A DNA stretch of 17,265 nt, from contig CAMCMD010000054.1 of NCBI GenBank assembly GCA_945875975.1, forward strand, positions 1 through 17,265. Reading direction: 5' to 3'. This DNA is from Rickettsia typhi. Its GTDB lineage: Bacteria; Pseudomonadota; Alphaproteobacteria; Rickettsiales; Rickettsiaceae. The position numbers and the translations under genes are program-made. Shown here in pieces: positions 1 through 8,443 of the stretch (its first letter is position 1; each line of letters starts with the position of its first letter). The notes beneath the pieces were generated by a model, which worked only from the letters and a program-made list of their open reading frames with translations, did no database searches and was not told the DNA's origin.

Positions 1-9
1 ATATTTTAC

Positions 10-66
10 ATATACTGAACATAACTATGATTAAAACACTATATACTGAACTTGTCTATGATAAAA
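10..66. repeat. Two tandem 31-bp repeat units
   Basis: Two imperfect direct repeats begin at 10 and 41. Each starts ATATACTGAAC, has four variable bases (ATAA or TTGT), then CTATGAT and an A-rich tail. They lie just past the 3' end of the traA reading frame and the array may continue beyond the left edge of the window. A separate 11-bp word, TGAACTCCACT, occurs at 68-78 and again at 125-135 inside the end of the traA frame. The function is unknown; iterons, a recombination scar or chance tandem duplication are all possible. Confidence 0.5.
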
Positions 67-86
67 TTGAACTCCACTCTGAAAAT

Positions 87-3000
87 TTATACCCTTACTT
101 TAAAAGGGTTTTGTCTAAAATCGCTGAACTCCACTTTGAGGAATGACACCTGATCCAATTTCTTATGAGTCTCTTTTAGATCCGTTGTCTGCTGCAACTC
201 TTTGACTAGTGACTCTGTAGTTTTAGTGCCAGTTGATAAGTTGGTTTCTGCTACGAGTTTTAGCTTGGCTAAATCGCCATTCTGATGCTGCTCATGCGCT
301 AGCTCAGCTTTAGCCAATAATTCGTTGTAAATATCTAACTTCTTAATGTTACCATGCAGATCAGCTAGTGTAGCTTGCTCCTTTTCTATCGCTTCAAATA
401 CCGAATCTACACATTTGGCATCCTGGCGCAGCTGACTCAAACGCTCTGGAATCGTTCTGAAATTATAATAATCTATTGTTCTTTCTGTTTTCCCAACCAA
501 TACTGACAGCTGATTTGTTGTTCCTAAATCCCGACATAAAACATACTGGGGCATAATGTTTCTCTCGACTATTTCATCAGCTAGTTTAAACAAATGATTA
601 AGCTCGCTTGGATTTTGGCATAAATGTTCGCCGCTAATAAGACTATTAGCACCCTTGCCATAACCCCACAAGTTTTCTGGTGATTTAAGAGATTCGCATG
701 TGTCTTTCAAGAAGTTCTGCTGCTCAAGCAACCTCTCTTTCATTTGATCCAATTTACTGATTGGTTTGGCATACTGGGGAGAATTAAACTTATCCTCTAT
801 ATACTTAAATAAATGCGCATTTCGTATTTCTATAAAATAATCCTTAGTGGTCGATTCATCCATGCCTATAATACTTCTAGTACTAGCGATGTCATTATGA
901 TTATAACCCCACTGTCTTGCTTCATCTATGATAACTTTATACTTGATGGCAAAGTTTTCTGCTGTTGTCAGTTGGCCATGAAGTGAAGCCAAGTGATCTT
1001 TTCCCAAAGCAGGGTCAGTTTTAAATGATTTCAAGATCGCATGCTCATCGAGGCCATATTTACGTATATGAGCTAAATGCTTATGCGATTCTTTGCTAGA
1101 AGACGCTTTATCGACTAAAAACTCGTCAATAGTTTTAGCTGTGAACTTAAGCTTAATGGCATTTGCTTGCTGTTGGTCCTTATCTGCTAACGTCTCTAGC
1201 CAATTATTGCTAGTTATAGCTTTATACAAATTACTGCCAGCATACTCCTTATCACTCGTCCCAAACTGTTTCATCTGAGCTACTTCTTCCTTAGCCGTAT
1301 TTTCTATATGCTCCCTATGAGTTCTGGTGAGTTTATTTACGCCTAGCTGCAGCTGATGTAATACAGATGTATCACGTACCAAATCATTTATAATTTGCTC
1401 CCCAGTTCCGAAAGCTTTGTCACTTTGAATCTGGTTGCTAGCTATATACTCCCTATGTAGTTTTTGGTATTCATCCTGCATTGAACTTATATTTGAGACA
1501 AATCCCTCTGAATTAGCCAGATTTAGCTTAAGTTTTGATGCAATTGTTGCCATGCTGCCATGATATATTTCTTTTGAGATGTATTTATCCTGGTCAAGCC
1601 TGCCCGTCTCTACTAACATATCAATCGAGCTCAGAGCAATTCTATTGCTTCGTTGTTCTCGGGCTCTCGCTTCAAGATTAAGCACATCAAGTTCTTGGCT
1701 AGGGCTACTGCTTGCATTAACCACTATGTGATTTAGTTGCTCTCTAGCCAAGTGATCCGGTAAATCATCAGCTAAATCCCATTTCTGCGGTAAGCATAAT
1801 TGCTTCGTATCAATCACCGAAACAAGACCAGCAAAACCATTATGATTATTTATATGTTCCTCTATGTTTTTAGCAGCTGATAAGCCAGGAGCGTCATTAT
1901 CTGGCCAGATGGTTATAATTTTGTTGCTAAGCTTGCTCCAATCAACCCTATCGACACTTTGCGCTCCTCCCATCCACGATATTACCGTATGATCGGGCAA
2001 TAATTTGGCAGCAGCATCCGCCGTCTTCTCACCCTCAACTATTAATATGGGCTGATCTGGATGCTGCACTAGTTTTTCTAGTCCATATATAGGCTTAGTG
2101 CCATTGTCACTAAAACCCTTTGACATCCAGCGTGATTTACCAGTTGCCTCATTGTGGCAATAGGCTACAGGCAGCACCTTTTTATTGCCAGTTCCGCCCT
2201 CCTCTATACGCACTGCAAACCCTAGAAGCTTGCTATCTATATTTCTGTATTTATATGTATTGGTTATTTTATTATCTGTCGCTAGCTTGCCTTTTTTAAC
2301 CAAAAACTCTAAATCTTTTACAGGATTAAATGCCTCGGCAACGCTTTCGGGTATTACCCCATGCGCTACCCACTCATCCCTTGGCTGAGATTCAATATTA
2401 TTTATTGCTTTTGCTTGAATATTATTCGTAGCTGAGGTTTTAAACTCACCTTTTGTTGTAGCGGCAATACCAGCATGATTTGCCACAATCTCTAATGACT
2501 CAAACTTGCTGCAACCAGTTGCCTTTTCAACGAAGGAGAATATATCGCCCTTTGTCCCATCGCTAAACCGCTTCCACAAACCAAGCTTATTGCCAAGATC
2601 CATACTCAAACTTCCACAGGATATATGAGCAGCTCGTTTTTGTATCTTGCCGTCCGCATTATGGATTGGTGCATATTGGCGGAATATCTCAGCTACTATT
2701 GTTTGATTTAATCCATTCCTGACTTCTTCAAACGTCAAAGATGGCTTGCTGCTTTGTTTGCTATTCTGACCGTTTTTAATGTATGTAGCTTTTCTTTGTA
2801 GCTCTTGCTTTAATTCAGCTTCACTTGCTCCATGCTCTTGACCTTGCTTGGCTTTGTTGCTAGTAAAAAATACATTATGTTTGGTCTGATAACTAAATAA
2901 TGCGTCCTGCGCTTTATCATCACCAAGCAATTTGTTAAGTTCTTTGCTGAATCTATCAATTGTGGTGATGTCTTCGCTATCCTTTAATATGCGTGACTGT

Positions 3001-5231
3001 ATGGTGCCAATATCTTCAAGAATACTGATTTCTTGGTGGTTCGGTAACGCCGCACGCAAAGCCCCAAGCTCTCTGTCTATCTCGGCCAATCTGCCTACAT
3101 ATTTTCCGCTATGCTCATCTTGCTGTAATTGCTGCATTTCATTTTTGCCTTTTATATATTGTGATAGTCTGTTACCTAATTTAGCCAAATTTATATCGAC
3201 TGCTTTCTTCTCATCAGAACCAAATATTTTAGCAATTAAACTACGGGCTTTTAATTGCCCTAACATCTCAGGGTTACTGGTAATGATCGCAACTAGCTGA
3301 GTAGGATCGCTGCTGACCTTTAGCAACTCATCAAACTTTGCTATAACAACACCGCTATCATCTTTATATAATGTGCTGATAAAATGCGGAAACTCTGCTT
3401 CTTGATATGTTCCCAGCTCCTTTAATCTAAATCTGCTGCTATTTAAATTATTCTGCACCAACAAGCGATCCTGTTTTAACTCCTCTATATACGTGCTCAC
3501 TAATTCGATATGCTCACAAAGACCATCATGCGCCTTGATTAAGCTAGCTATATCACTTGCCTCTAAGCCTTGGCTTCCCGCTTTGGATATCGCATGCATG
3601 ATTTCCAGATAATCACTATTATTGCCTAAACTATTATTTACCAACTTGTTAAAATAATGCTTCACAGTCGTATGACCAGCATGCTTCTGGAGCGTATTAT
3701 AATTAATGTTTAGCTGTGCAGTTAGCTTGGAGAATTTGGCTTGAGTGCCATCTTTTTCTGTACCCCTAACGCTTCCATGCCAATTAGCTAATATCTTATT
3801 CGCTAATTCTGTGCGCTCTGATTTGGCTAAAGCAGTTTCTTCGTTATGCTTGCTGAATGTCTCTTGCTGAGACATCGATTCTGCAACTTTCTGTCTTGCT
3901 GCTAAGTAATCTTTAATCACCGCATAATTGCCAGTTAATGATTCATGCCCTTTTAAGCCCGACTCTTTTAATTCATCCCATATTCCACTTGCATCTTGTG
4001 CCTTATCAAGAACTTCTTCTTTTAAACTTTGCGCTTTAGAAAAATGCTGCTCTAGCTCAGTTCTCTCTTCTTTGTCGATATAACCCCATAATAACAAATC
4101 CTGATCTTGTTTGGACAGATCACTCCAATTAAGTGTGGTTATATCTTCTTCGGAATGTATACCGCCCTTTAAGGCCATTAAATGCTTCTCTAAATCATGA
4201 ATATTACCACCCGCACCACTTACACTAAATCTCTCTGGCGCAGACATTACCTCAGTTATGTCAAATACAATATCTTCAGTAACTCTAAAATGCTCTTTAG
4301 CAAATGCTTCGAATTGTGTCAGCTCCGCATTATCTATTAACAGCTTTGTGTTTGCTGCGGTTTCAAATTTTATTAGCTCTTGTTCGTGTCCAGTTAAATC
4401 AACTCTTAAAGCCTCTAGCTGAGCCTGATGGCTATTTAATTGTTTCTGCAACCCAATTGATTCATGGCCATAAGAGGCATCTATGGCAAAGCTTAAGTCG
4501 CTACGTTTGCTTGTAAGCAGACCTAGCCCCAACTTCCATAAAGGTACATCTTGTTTTTGCCAGTATCCCCTGCCTTCATCATTGAATTTCTGGACATACT
4601 CATAGCCCATGGCCTGAAACTCTTGCCGCGCGGCCTCTACATCAAGATCCTTGGTTTTATAAACCTCATTCTCAAGCGTATCTTTGGCTGCAAAGATCTG
4701 ACAATCAATCTCGTGACGTGTTAAGCCAACTAAAGTAGCCTCAAAACCACTATATCGATCCATTGAAAATATCTTGTATGGCATAGTTGCCCCTTGTACC
4801 GCACAATTCGTTACCGCATAACCATGCCTAAAAGTGACTATTCGCCCCTGCTCTCCCGTGCGTATTACAGCACTGCGCACTCCTGTTGCTCCCTCCACAT
4901 CCACCAGAAACTCGCCTACCCCCATCTCATCTACTTTGATTAGCTTTCGGACAGTTGCAAGCTCGTTGTTTAAAACACCGCCTACTCCATCTTTTTCCTT
5001 TAAATTGCTAGTGAAAATTATCCTATCACCTTCCGCCAATTCCACCATACTAGAATTGCCATGTACCCCGCCAGAAATGAACTTATTACCTTGGCTTAAG
5101 ATACCAGCTCTTTTAAACGAATCACGAATTAAGCCATTTAAATTGCCAATCTCCTCATTGGTATAGGCACTAATAACTATTTTTTTAACCGCTTCATTTA
5201 AGGCAATCCCTTCTTCCTTAGCAATTAACAT
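87..5231 (-). CDS. traA: TraA C-terminal part: helicase end, toprim primase domain
   Basis: This is the downstream piece (1714 aa) of a Ti-type TraA conjugative relaxase/helicase, cut off from its N-terminal part by one in-frame TAA. Residues 1-175 complete the superfamily 1 helicase: a motif V-like segment with QGAT at 146-149, and a motif VI-like LTRHE at 170-174. Residues 200-830 look mostly helical and polar. Residues 835-925 resemble the front domain of plasmid primases (GDIFSFVEKATG), without a clear zinc-binding cysteine set. A toprim domain follows at about 1040-1160: IVEGEKTADAA with Glu1066, IWPDNDAPG with Asp1111 and Asp1113, then WDLADDL. The remaining 550 residues are helical and unassigned. 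Toprim domains of this kind are thought to prime synthesis on the transferred strand. The start is the first ATG after the TAA, with no good Shine-Dalgarno before it, so separate translation is doubtful. A weak 6-bp hairpin (91-109) overlaps the end of the gene. Confidence 0.85.
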   Translation of the reverse strand: MLIAKEEGIALNEAVKKIVISAYTNEEIGNLNGLIRDSFKRAGILSQGNKFISGGVHGNSSMVELAEGDRIIFTSNLKEKDGVGGVLNNELATVRKLIKVDEMGVGEFLVDVEGATGVRSAVIRTGEQGRIVTFRHGYAVTNCAVQGATMPYKIFSMDRYSGFEATLVGLTRHEIDCQIFAAKDTLENEVYKTKDLDVEAARQEFQAMGYEYVQKFNDEGRGYWQKQDVPLWKLGLGLLTSKRSDLSFAIDASYGHESIGLQKQLNSHQAQLEALRVDLTGHEQELIKFETAANTKLLIDNAELTQFEAFAKEHFRVTEDIVFDITEVMSAPERFSVSGAGGNIHDLEKHLMALKGGIHSEEDITTLNWSDLSKQDQDLLLWGYIDKEERTELEQHFSKAQSLKEEVLDKAQDASGIWDELKESGLKGHESLTGNYAVIKDYLAARQKVAESMSQQETFSKHNEETALAKSERTELANKILANWHGSVRGTEKDGTQAKFSKLTAQLNINYNTLQKHAGHTTVKHYFNKLVNNSLGNNSDYLEIMHAISKAGSQGLEASDIASLIKAHDGLCEHIELVSTYIEELKQDRLLVQNNLNSSRFRLKELGTYQEAEFPHFISTLYKDDSGVVIAKFDELLKVSSDPTQLVAIITSNPEMLGQLKARSLIAKIFGSDEKKAVDINLAKLGNRLSQYIKGKNEMQQLQQDEHSGKYVGRLAEIDRELGALRAALPNHQEISILEDIGTIQSRILKDSEDITTIDRFSKELNKLLGDDKAQDALFSYQTKHNVFFTSNKAKQGQEHGASEAELKQELQRKATYIKNGQNSKQSSKPSLTFEEVRNGLNQTIVAEIFRQYAPIHNADGKIQKRAAHISCGSLSMDLGNKLGLWKRFSDGTKGDIFSFVEKATGCSKFESLEIVANHAGIAATTKGEFKTSATNNIQAKAINNIESQPRDEWVAHGVIPESVAEAFNPVKDLEFLVKKGKLATDNKITNTYKYRNIDSKLLGFAVRIEEGGTGNKKVLPVAYCHNEATGKSRWMSKGFSDNGTKPIYGLEKLVQHPDQPILIVEGEKTADAAAKLLPDHTVISWMGGAQSVDRVDWSKLSNKIITIWPDNDAPGLSAAKNIEEHINNHNGFAGLVSVIDTKQLCLPQKWDLADDLPDHLAREQLNHIVVNASSSPSQELDVLNLEARAREQRSNRIALSSIDMLVETGRLDQDKYISKEIYHGSMATIASKLKLNLANSEGFVSNISSMQDEYQKLHREYIASNQIQSDKAFGTGEQIINDLVRDTSVLHQLQLGVNKLTRTHREHIENTAKEEVAQMKQFGTSDKEYAGSNLYKAITSNNWLETLADKDQQQANAIKLKFTAKTIDEFLVDKASSSKESHKHLAHIRKYGLDEHAILKSFKTDPALGKDHLASLHGQLTTAENFAIKYKVIIDEARQWGYNHNDIASTRSIIGMDESTTKDYFIEIRNAHLFKYIEDKFNSPQYAKPISKLDQMKERLLEQQNFLKDTCESLKSPENLWGYGKGANSLISGEHLCQNPSELNHLFKLADEIVERNIMPQYVLCRDLGTTNQLSVLVGKTERTIDYYNFRTIPERLSQLRQDAKCVDSVFEAIEKEQATLADLHGNIKKLDIYNELLAKAELAHEQHQNGDLAKLKLVAETNLSTGTKTTESLVKELQQTTDLKETHKKLDQVSFLKVEFSDFRQNPFKVRV

Positions 5232-5264
5232 TGATTGCTTTACATATTCTGTAGCAATCGCTTG

Positions 5265-7007
5265 TTATTTGTCGGCCTCATTGTCTAAAATATTGATTTT
5301 ACCGAGTTGCTCATAGATGGAAATTGCCTTTGATACCTGATAATTACAAAGTGCTGAAGTCGCTTCAATATGTAATTGTCTTATCTCTTCGTCCTTATTC
5401 TGATGACGATTCACTTCGCTCAAGATATTGCGACCAGCAACATCCCCCATTCTAGCAAACGCTCCCTTAGAGCCTATTGCCTGGTTTTGATTATTGTCAC
5501 CCAGTGCCAGTAATTTAGCCCCTGACTTTCTAACCTCAGATACAAAGTAATCCGATGTAGCTACATCAAGCATACTTGCCTCATCCAGCACAAGCAGGGT
5601 CTTTGACGGTAAAATCCCCTCTTTCATACTATAAAATGGGTCTCTATAATAGCTGCTATCTAGACCGACAGATACTTTCTCCATACCTCGATCATATTGC
5701 CATTGCATCCTGAGTGACGCCGTTGTATGCACCTTAATACCAAGCTTTGCTTCAAGCTCCTGCGCCGCTTTGTTCGTTGGAGCAGCGGCTACAATATTGT
5801 AACCCTCTTTCTGATACAGACGCACTATCTCCTTGGTCACTGTCGATTTACCAGAGCCTGGCCACCCTTCTAAAACAGCTAAATCATGACCATTACATAT
5901 ACCAATTATCGCCTCTTTCTGTTGCCTAGAGAATGAACTACCCTTTTTGTACTCTGCAATATCTTGCTCACCAACCGTCAAAGCATGATCATTATTCTTA
6001 GCTAAATCACCAATATTGCCAACCAGTCTTTGCTCTAATTCTACTTGCTCCGCTTTTGCAAATAGCATTCTTCCTTTAAGATCACATGGATTAACCAAGG
6101 TCAGTTTTGGCGATAATAGCACCGTATCTAACAAGCCGACTAATTCGGTTTTTACATAAATATCTAAAGCTGATTTGTCTAATGTAACGGTATTTTTTAA
6201 CGTTATATAAAGAGCTTTCTCGAGTTCACTAGCGATATTTTCTTTAGTAAATACCGCCTTATTAAAGTCTAATTTATCAATTACAATGGTCGGATCAGCA
6301 ATGATTTTATCAGCATTGTTGCGGATAATTTGTTCGTTTCTAGCATACGCTTCCCTAACACCACCATGATGAATGGTGGCTTCTTGTCCACGAACTACAC
6401 CCCATTCTAGGCGTTCTTCATAACCATTTTTGATTAAATGTTTGTTTAAAAGCTGCTTATGTTCCTCTTTAATTATCCCTTCAAGAAATGCTCTGGTTTG
6501 TAATTCTCGGCAGCGATGAGTGGCAAAATCTATTGTTCCACCTAAGAACTTTTCAAGTTGCCTGAGCGCATACATTAAATGCGCATGTGGATTTTTACTA
6601 TTATCATTGTGGAAATTCACATCAACAACTATGCCTCTTGAGACAAAAACATTCTCAACAAATTCTTTTAGAAATTCGATATTTTGCTCTGTAGTAAATT
6701 CTTTTGGCAGCGCAATTGTATACTCACCGGCTAGTCTTGCGTTACTTTTTGTTTCAACATCTTCTACTCTTTGCCACAGACTTTGGCGATCATAAACCCA
6801 CTCAGGTGCATCTTCCGGCGCATGAATTTGACTATATGCTAAGCCGCCCTTTTTGCTATAGTTCCATGTCAAACCTACAGTAATATTTGTATCAGCATCA
6901 GTGGCATTTAACGTAAGCTCCGAGCAACTTCTGTAAGCAGCAGCTTTAATTGCACTGTTACCACTGCCTCTACTAACGTTACTAACTCTACCAAATAAGA
7001 TTGCCAT
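5265..7007 (-). CDS. traA: TraA N-terminal part: MobA/MobL relaxase and helicase motor
   Basis: This is the first 580 residues of a Ti-type TraA, which nicks the transfer origin and unwinds the strand to be transferred. The MobA/MobL relaxase domain covers about 1-220. It has a candidate catalytic tyrosine at Tyr25 (AAAYRS) and the metal-binding histidine motif NFHNDNSKNPHAH with His133, His141 and His143. A RecD-like helicase follows: Walker A GWPGSGKST at 381-389 (Lys387), Walker B LLVLDEAS with Asp475 and Glu476, motif III GDNNQNQAIG at 503-512, and motif IV EVNRHQ with Arg534. The frame stops at TAA 5265-5267 before helicase motifs V and VI. Those motifs continue in the same frame 11 codons later, so the full-length protein would be about 2306 residues. 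The ATG at 7007 fits the usual start of the family; only a weak GAAG lies upstream. As annotated, the fragment keeps the nickase but lacks a complete helicase. Confidence 0.9.
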   Translation of the reverse strand: MAILFGRVSNVSRGSGNSAIKAAAYRSCSELTLNATDADTNITVGLTWNYSKKGGLAYSQIHAPEDAPEWVYDRQSLWQRVEDVETKSNARLAGEYTIALPKEFTTEQNIEFLKEFVENVFVSRGIVVDVNFHNDNSKNPHAHLMYALRQLEKFLGGTIDFATHRCRELQTRAFLEGIIKEEHKQLLNKHLIKNGYEERLEWGVVRGQEATIHHGGVREAYARNEQIIRNNADKIIADPTIVIDKLDFNKAVFTKENIASELEKALYITLKNTVTLDKSALDIYVKTELVGLLDTVLLSPKLTLVNPCDLKGRMLFAKAEQVELEQRLVGNIGDLAKNNDHALTVGEQDIAEYKKGSSFSRQQKEAIIGICNGHDLAVLEGWPGSGKSTVTKEIVRLYQKEGYNIVAAAPTNKAAQELEAKLGIKVHTTASLRMQWQYDRGMEKVSVGLDSSYYRDPFYSMKEGILPSKTLLVLDEASMLDVATSDYFVSEVRKSGAKLLALGDNNQNQAIGSKGAFARMGDVAGRNILSEVNRHQNKDEEIRQLHIEATSALCNYQVSKAISIYEQLGKINILDNEADK

Positions 7008-7570
7008 TACTTCGTGTTACTCAAGTTTTTAAAAACTGTATTTGTCTTATTCTTATTGCCTTATTTTTTTATCTTTATGTTTTGTTTTGTCGCTTTTCCT
7101 TATCCTCTTTCTTCACTCAAAAGCTTTTGTTCCAAAGGACTTCCCATCCTTAAGCGCAGACGAATTTTCATGTAATGAAATATTCGTGTATTGCGCCCGT
7201 TGGGAATCTCAAACATATTATCAAATCATCCATATATTTTCAACTACTACCAACTCGTCTATGGAATTATTTTTGTCAATGGAAAAAGGGGTGGTGCTAA
7301 GGGGGAATATCTCCCTGAGTTATTGCATCAATTGTGATTGTAACTAACACAATGCATACGCCTTTGGCGCAATTACATTTGCGAGAAAAAGTTTTTTGAA
7401 TGCGTGAACCTCAGTGTATCTCCTCCTCTTTTGCTTGAAAAATGCAATTGGAAATGAAGTTGTGTTGAACACAAGTTAAGCGTTAAGTCGATATATGCTT
7501 TGCATAAAACGATTATTTAGCGAATGATAGTGCGGATAAGAATTTAGGTGCAGTGATTGAATATCTAAAA
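7008..7570. other. Intergenic region upstream of traA, candidate oriT
   Basis: About 560 bp lie between the relaxase gene and the end of the YafQ-like toxin gene, with no convincing gene. A 14-bp palindrome AGTTTTTAAAAACT (7024-7037) sits just before traA and may be an operator. At 7366-7377 the motif GGCGCAATTACA, whose complement reads TGTAATTGCGCC, resembles the nic cores of IncQ- and Ti-type origins as I remember them. It is preceded by a CGCC-TTT-GGCG hairpin (7359-7369). Further inverted repeats follow: TTGTGTT-G-AACACAA (7460-7474) and TATGC-TTT-GCATA (7494-7506). A second TTGCGCC word occurs at 7191-7197 on the plus strand. Transfer origins are often next to the relaxase gene and rich in short inverted repeats, which supports the call. 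The exact nick site cannot be fixed by eye. Confidence 0.4.
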
Positions 7571-7843
7571 TTAAAACAAGTCAGAATGAGTGCCAGTGCG
7601 TTCAAATATTATCTCGTCCTTGTCAATTTTATATATTAACAACCAATCTGGTTCAATATGACATTCTCTCCTGCCAATAAAATCGCCAACTAAATTGTGA
7701 TCTCTAAATTTTGGAGGTATAGGTTCTTTATTAACAAGCAGTTCGACAATTTTTTTAAGCTTCTCGATGTTCTTGCCTCTCTTTTGCGCTAGCTTTATAT
7801 CCTTAGCAAAGGAGTTGGTATAAATTGGTTGCAACACGATCAA
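7571..7843 (-). CDS. yafQ: YafQ-like mRNA interferase toxin
   Basis: This is a 90-residue type II toxin of the RelE/YafQ family. YafQ cleaves mRNA in the ribosome when released from its antitoxin DinJ. The family's catalytic residues appear at nearly the same positions as in Escherichia coli YafQ: His49 (RDHNL), His62, Asp66 and Trp67 (CHIEPDWLLIYK) and His86 in the C-terminal FERTGTHSDLF. The length matches the family. The start is a TTG that overlaps the antitoxin stop codon (TTGA), indicating translational coupling; an in-frame GTG two codons later is an alternative. No cysteine or histidine of the active site is missing, so the toxin looks functional. It could help retain the element by post-segregational killing. 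Confidence 0.9.
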   Translation of the reverse strand: MIVLQPIYTNSFAKDIKLAQKRGKNIEKLKKIVELLVNKEPIPPKFRDHNLVGDFIGRRECHIEPDWLLIYKIDKDEIIFERTGTHSDLF

Positions 7844-8100
7844 ATCTTCAATTTATCAAACATTTCTTTTGTGTTTTTAGAAGATACTAATCCACTTTTT
7901 CTATCTGTAGCTTTGAATGTTCTTAAAGTTTTTGCATTTGGTATTTTCATCGGAACTGGCCACTCATGTTCACGCACAACATATTTATAGAGAATTGTTA
8001 CTGCTTGAGTTGGTGTTATACCAAGTTGCGATAAAACACGCTCCGCTTCACTTTTAAGCTCGGGATTTATTCGCGCTCTTATATAAGCTGTTTTAGACAT
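7840..8100 (-). CDS. dinJ: DinJ/RelB family antitoxin
   Basis: This is an 86-residue antitoxin placed directly before the YafQ-like toxin, with a 4-base overlap (TTGA). The N-terminal half, SKTAYIRARINPELKSEAE followed by a helix and the GITPTQAVTILYK segment, is the ribbon-helix-helix DNA-binding domain of DinJ/RelB proteins. The C-terminal part from about residue 50 should wrap around and inhibit the toxin. The ATG at 8100 gives the standard family start; the Shine-Dalgarno is weak. DinJ-type antitoxins repress their own operon, and a palindrome lies 34-59 bp upstream of the start. Confidence 0.9.
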   Translation of the reverse strand: MSKTAYIRARINPELKSEAERVLSQLGITPTQAVTILYKYVVREHEWPVPMKIPNAKTLRTFKATDRKSGLVSSKNTKEMFDKLKI

Positions 8101-8133
8101 AATATGTTTTTATTCTAATTAATTTACAAGAAC

Positions 8134-8159
8134 AATTGTATCACGTATGGGATACAATT
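8134..8159. promoter_or_regulatory. Operator-like palindrome upstream of dinJ-yafQ
   Basis: There is a perfect 9-bp inverted repeat, AATTGTATC (8134-8142) and GATACAATT (8151-8159), separated by 8 bp. It lies 34-59 bp before the antitoxin start codon, where the promoter is expected. Ribbon-helix-helix antitoxins bind such paired half-sites to repress their own operon, so this is the best candidate autoregulatory operator. The site assignment is an inference from position and symmetry. Confidence 0.55.
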
Positions 8160-8160
8160 A

Positions 8161-8441
8161 CAAGCGTCATTCTACTACATTATTAAATAAATATTATTTT
8201 TATAAATGTTACAGCAACAACATACATTATATATTATTAGTATTCTAATAATACTACATTACTATACGCGGTTGTATAATATTATACTGTTATTAGCCAA
8301 TTTATGCGGATTATTAAAGTTAGTCCTCATGATTGAATAAAATGAAAATATGTTGGCAGAACTTTATTTGAATAAGCAAGTTTTAAGCCTTTTGTAGAAG
8401 ATATCGAGCACTTTTATTCAAAATGCTCCCCGGGGAACATT
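8161..8441. other. AT-rich intergenic DNA with palindromes
   Basis: No gene is visible between the dinJ operator and the gene remnant to the right. Two clear symmetric elements occur. One is TATTATTAG-tatt-CTAATAATA with perfect 9-bp arms (8232-8253). The other is the 14-bp palindrome GTATAATATTATAC (8274-8287). The second lies in a stretch (gttgtataat ... gttatta) loosely echoed at 12131-12160. They could be binding sites for the nearby ParB-like protein, but AT-rich DNA produces such symmetry easily. Confidence 0.3.
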
Positions 8442-8443
8442 TT
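8420..8443. terminator. GC-core palindrome, probable bidirectional terminator
   Basis: This is a 24-bp near-perfect palindrome: AAAATG, a CCCCGGGG core flanked by T and A, and CATTTT, with a single mismatched pair at 8426/8437. The A-tract on one side and T-tract on the other give a hairpin followed by T residues on either strand, the pattern of a bidirectional intrinsic terminator. It overlaps the stop codon of the minus-strand remnant (8442-8444), which fits termination of that transcript. Because it is an isolated GC-rich palindrome about 345 bp before a parB-like gene, a centromere-like partition site is the alternative. Confidence 0.5.

Noticed and set aside
2932..3300. 122-codon plus-strand frame inside traA
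   Set aside because: Mirror of the helical TraA region; cysteine- and serine-rich composition typical of antisense shadows.
4834..5166. 110-codon plus-strand frame inside traA
   Set aside because: It is the complement of well-supported TraA helicase coding sequence, with no independent support.
7042..7347. 101-codon plus-strand frame upstream of traA starting at TTG with a hydrophobic N-terminus
   Set aside because: It has a TTG start without a ribosome site, composition like AT-rich non-coding DNA, no recognisable family, and it lies in the candidate oriT region.
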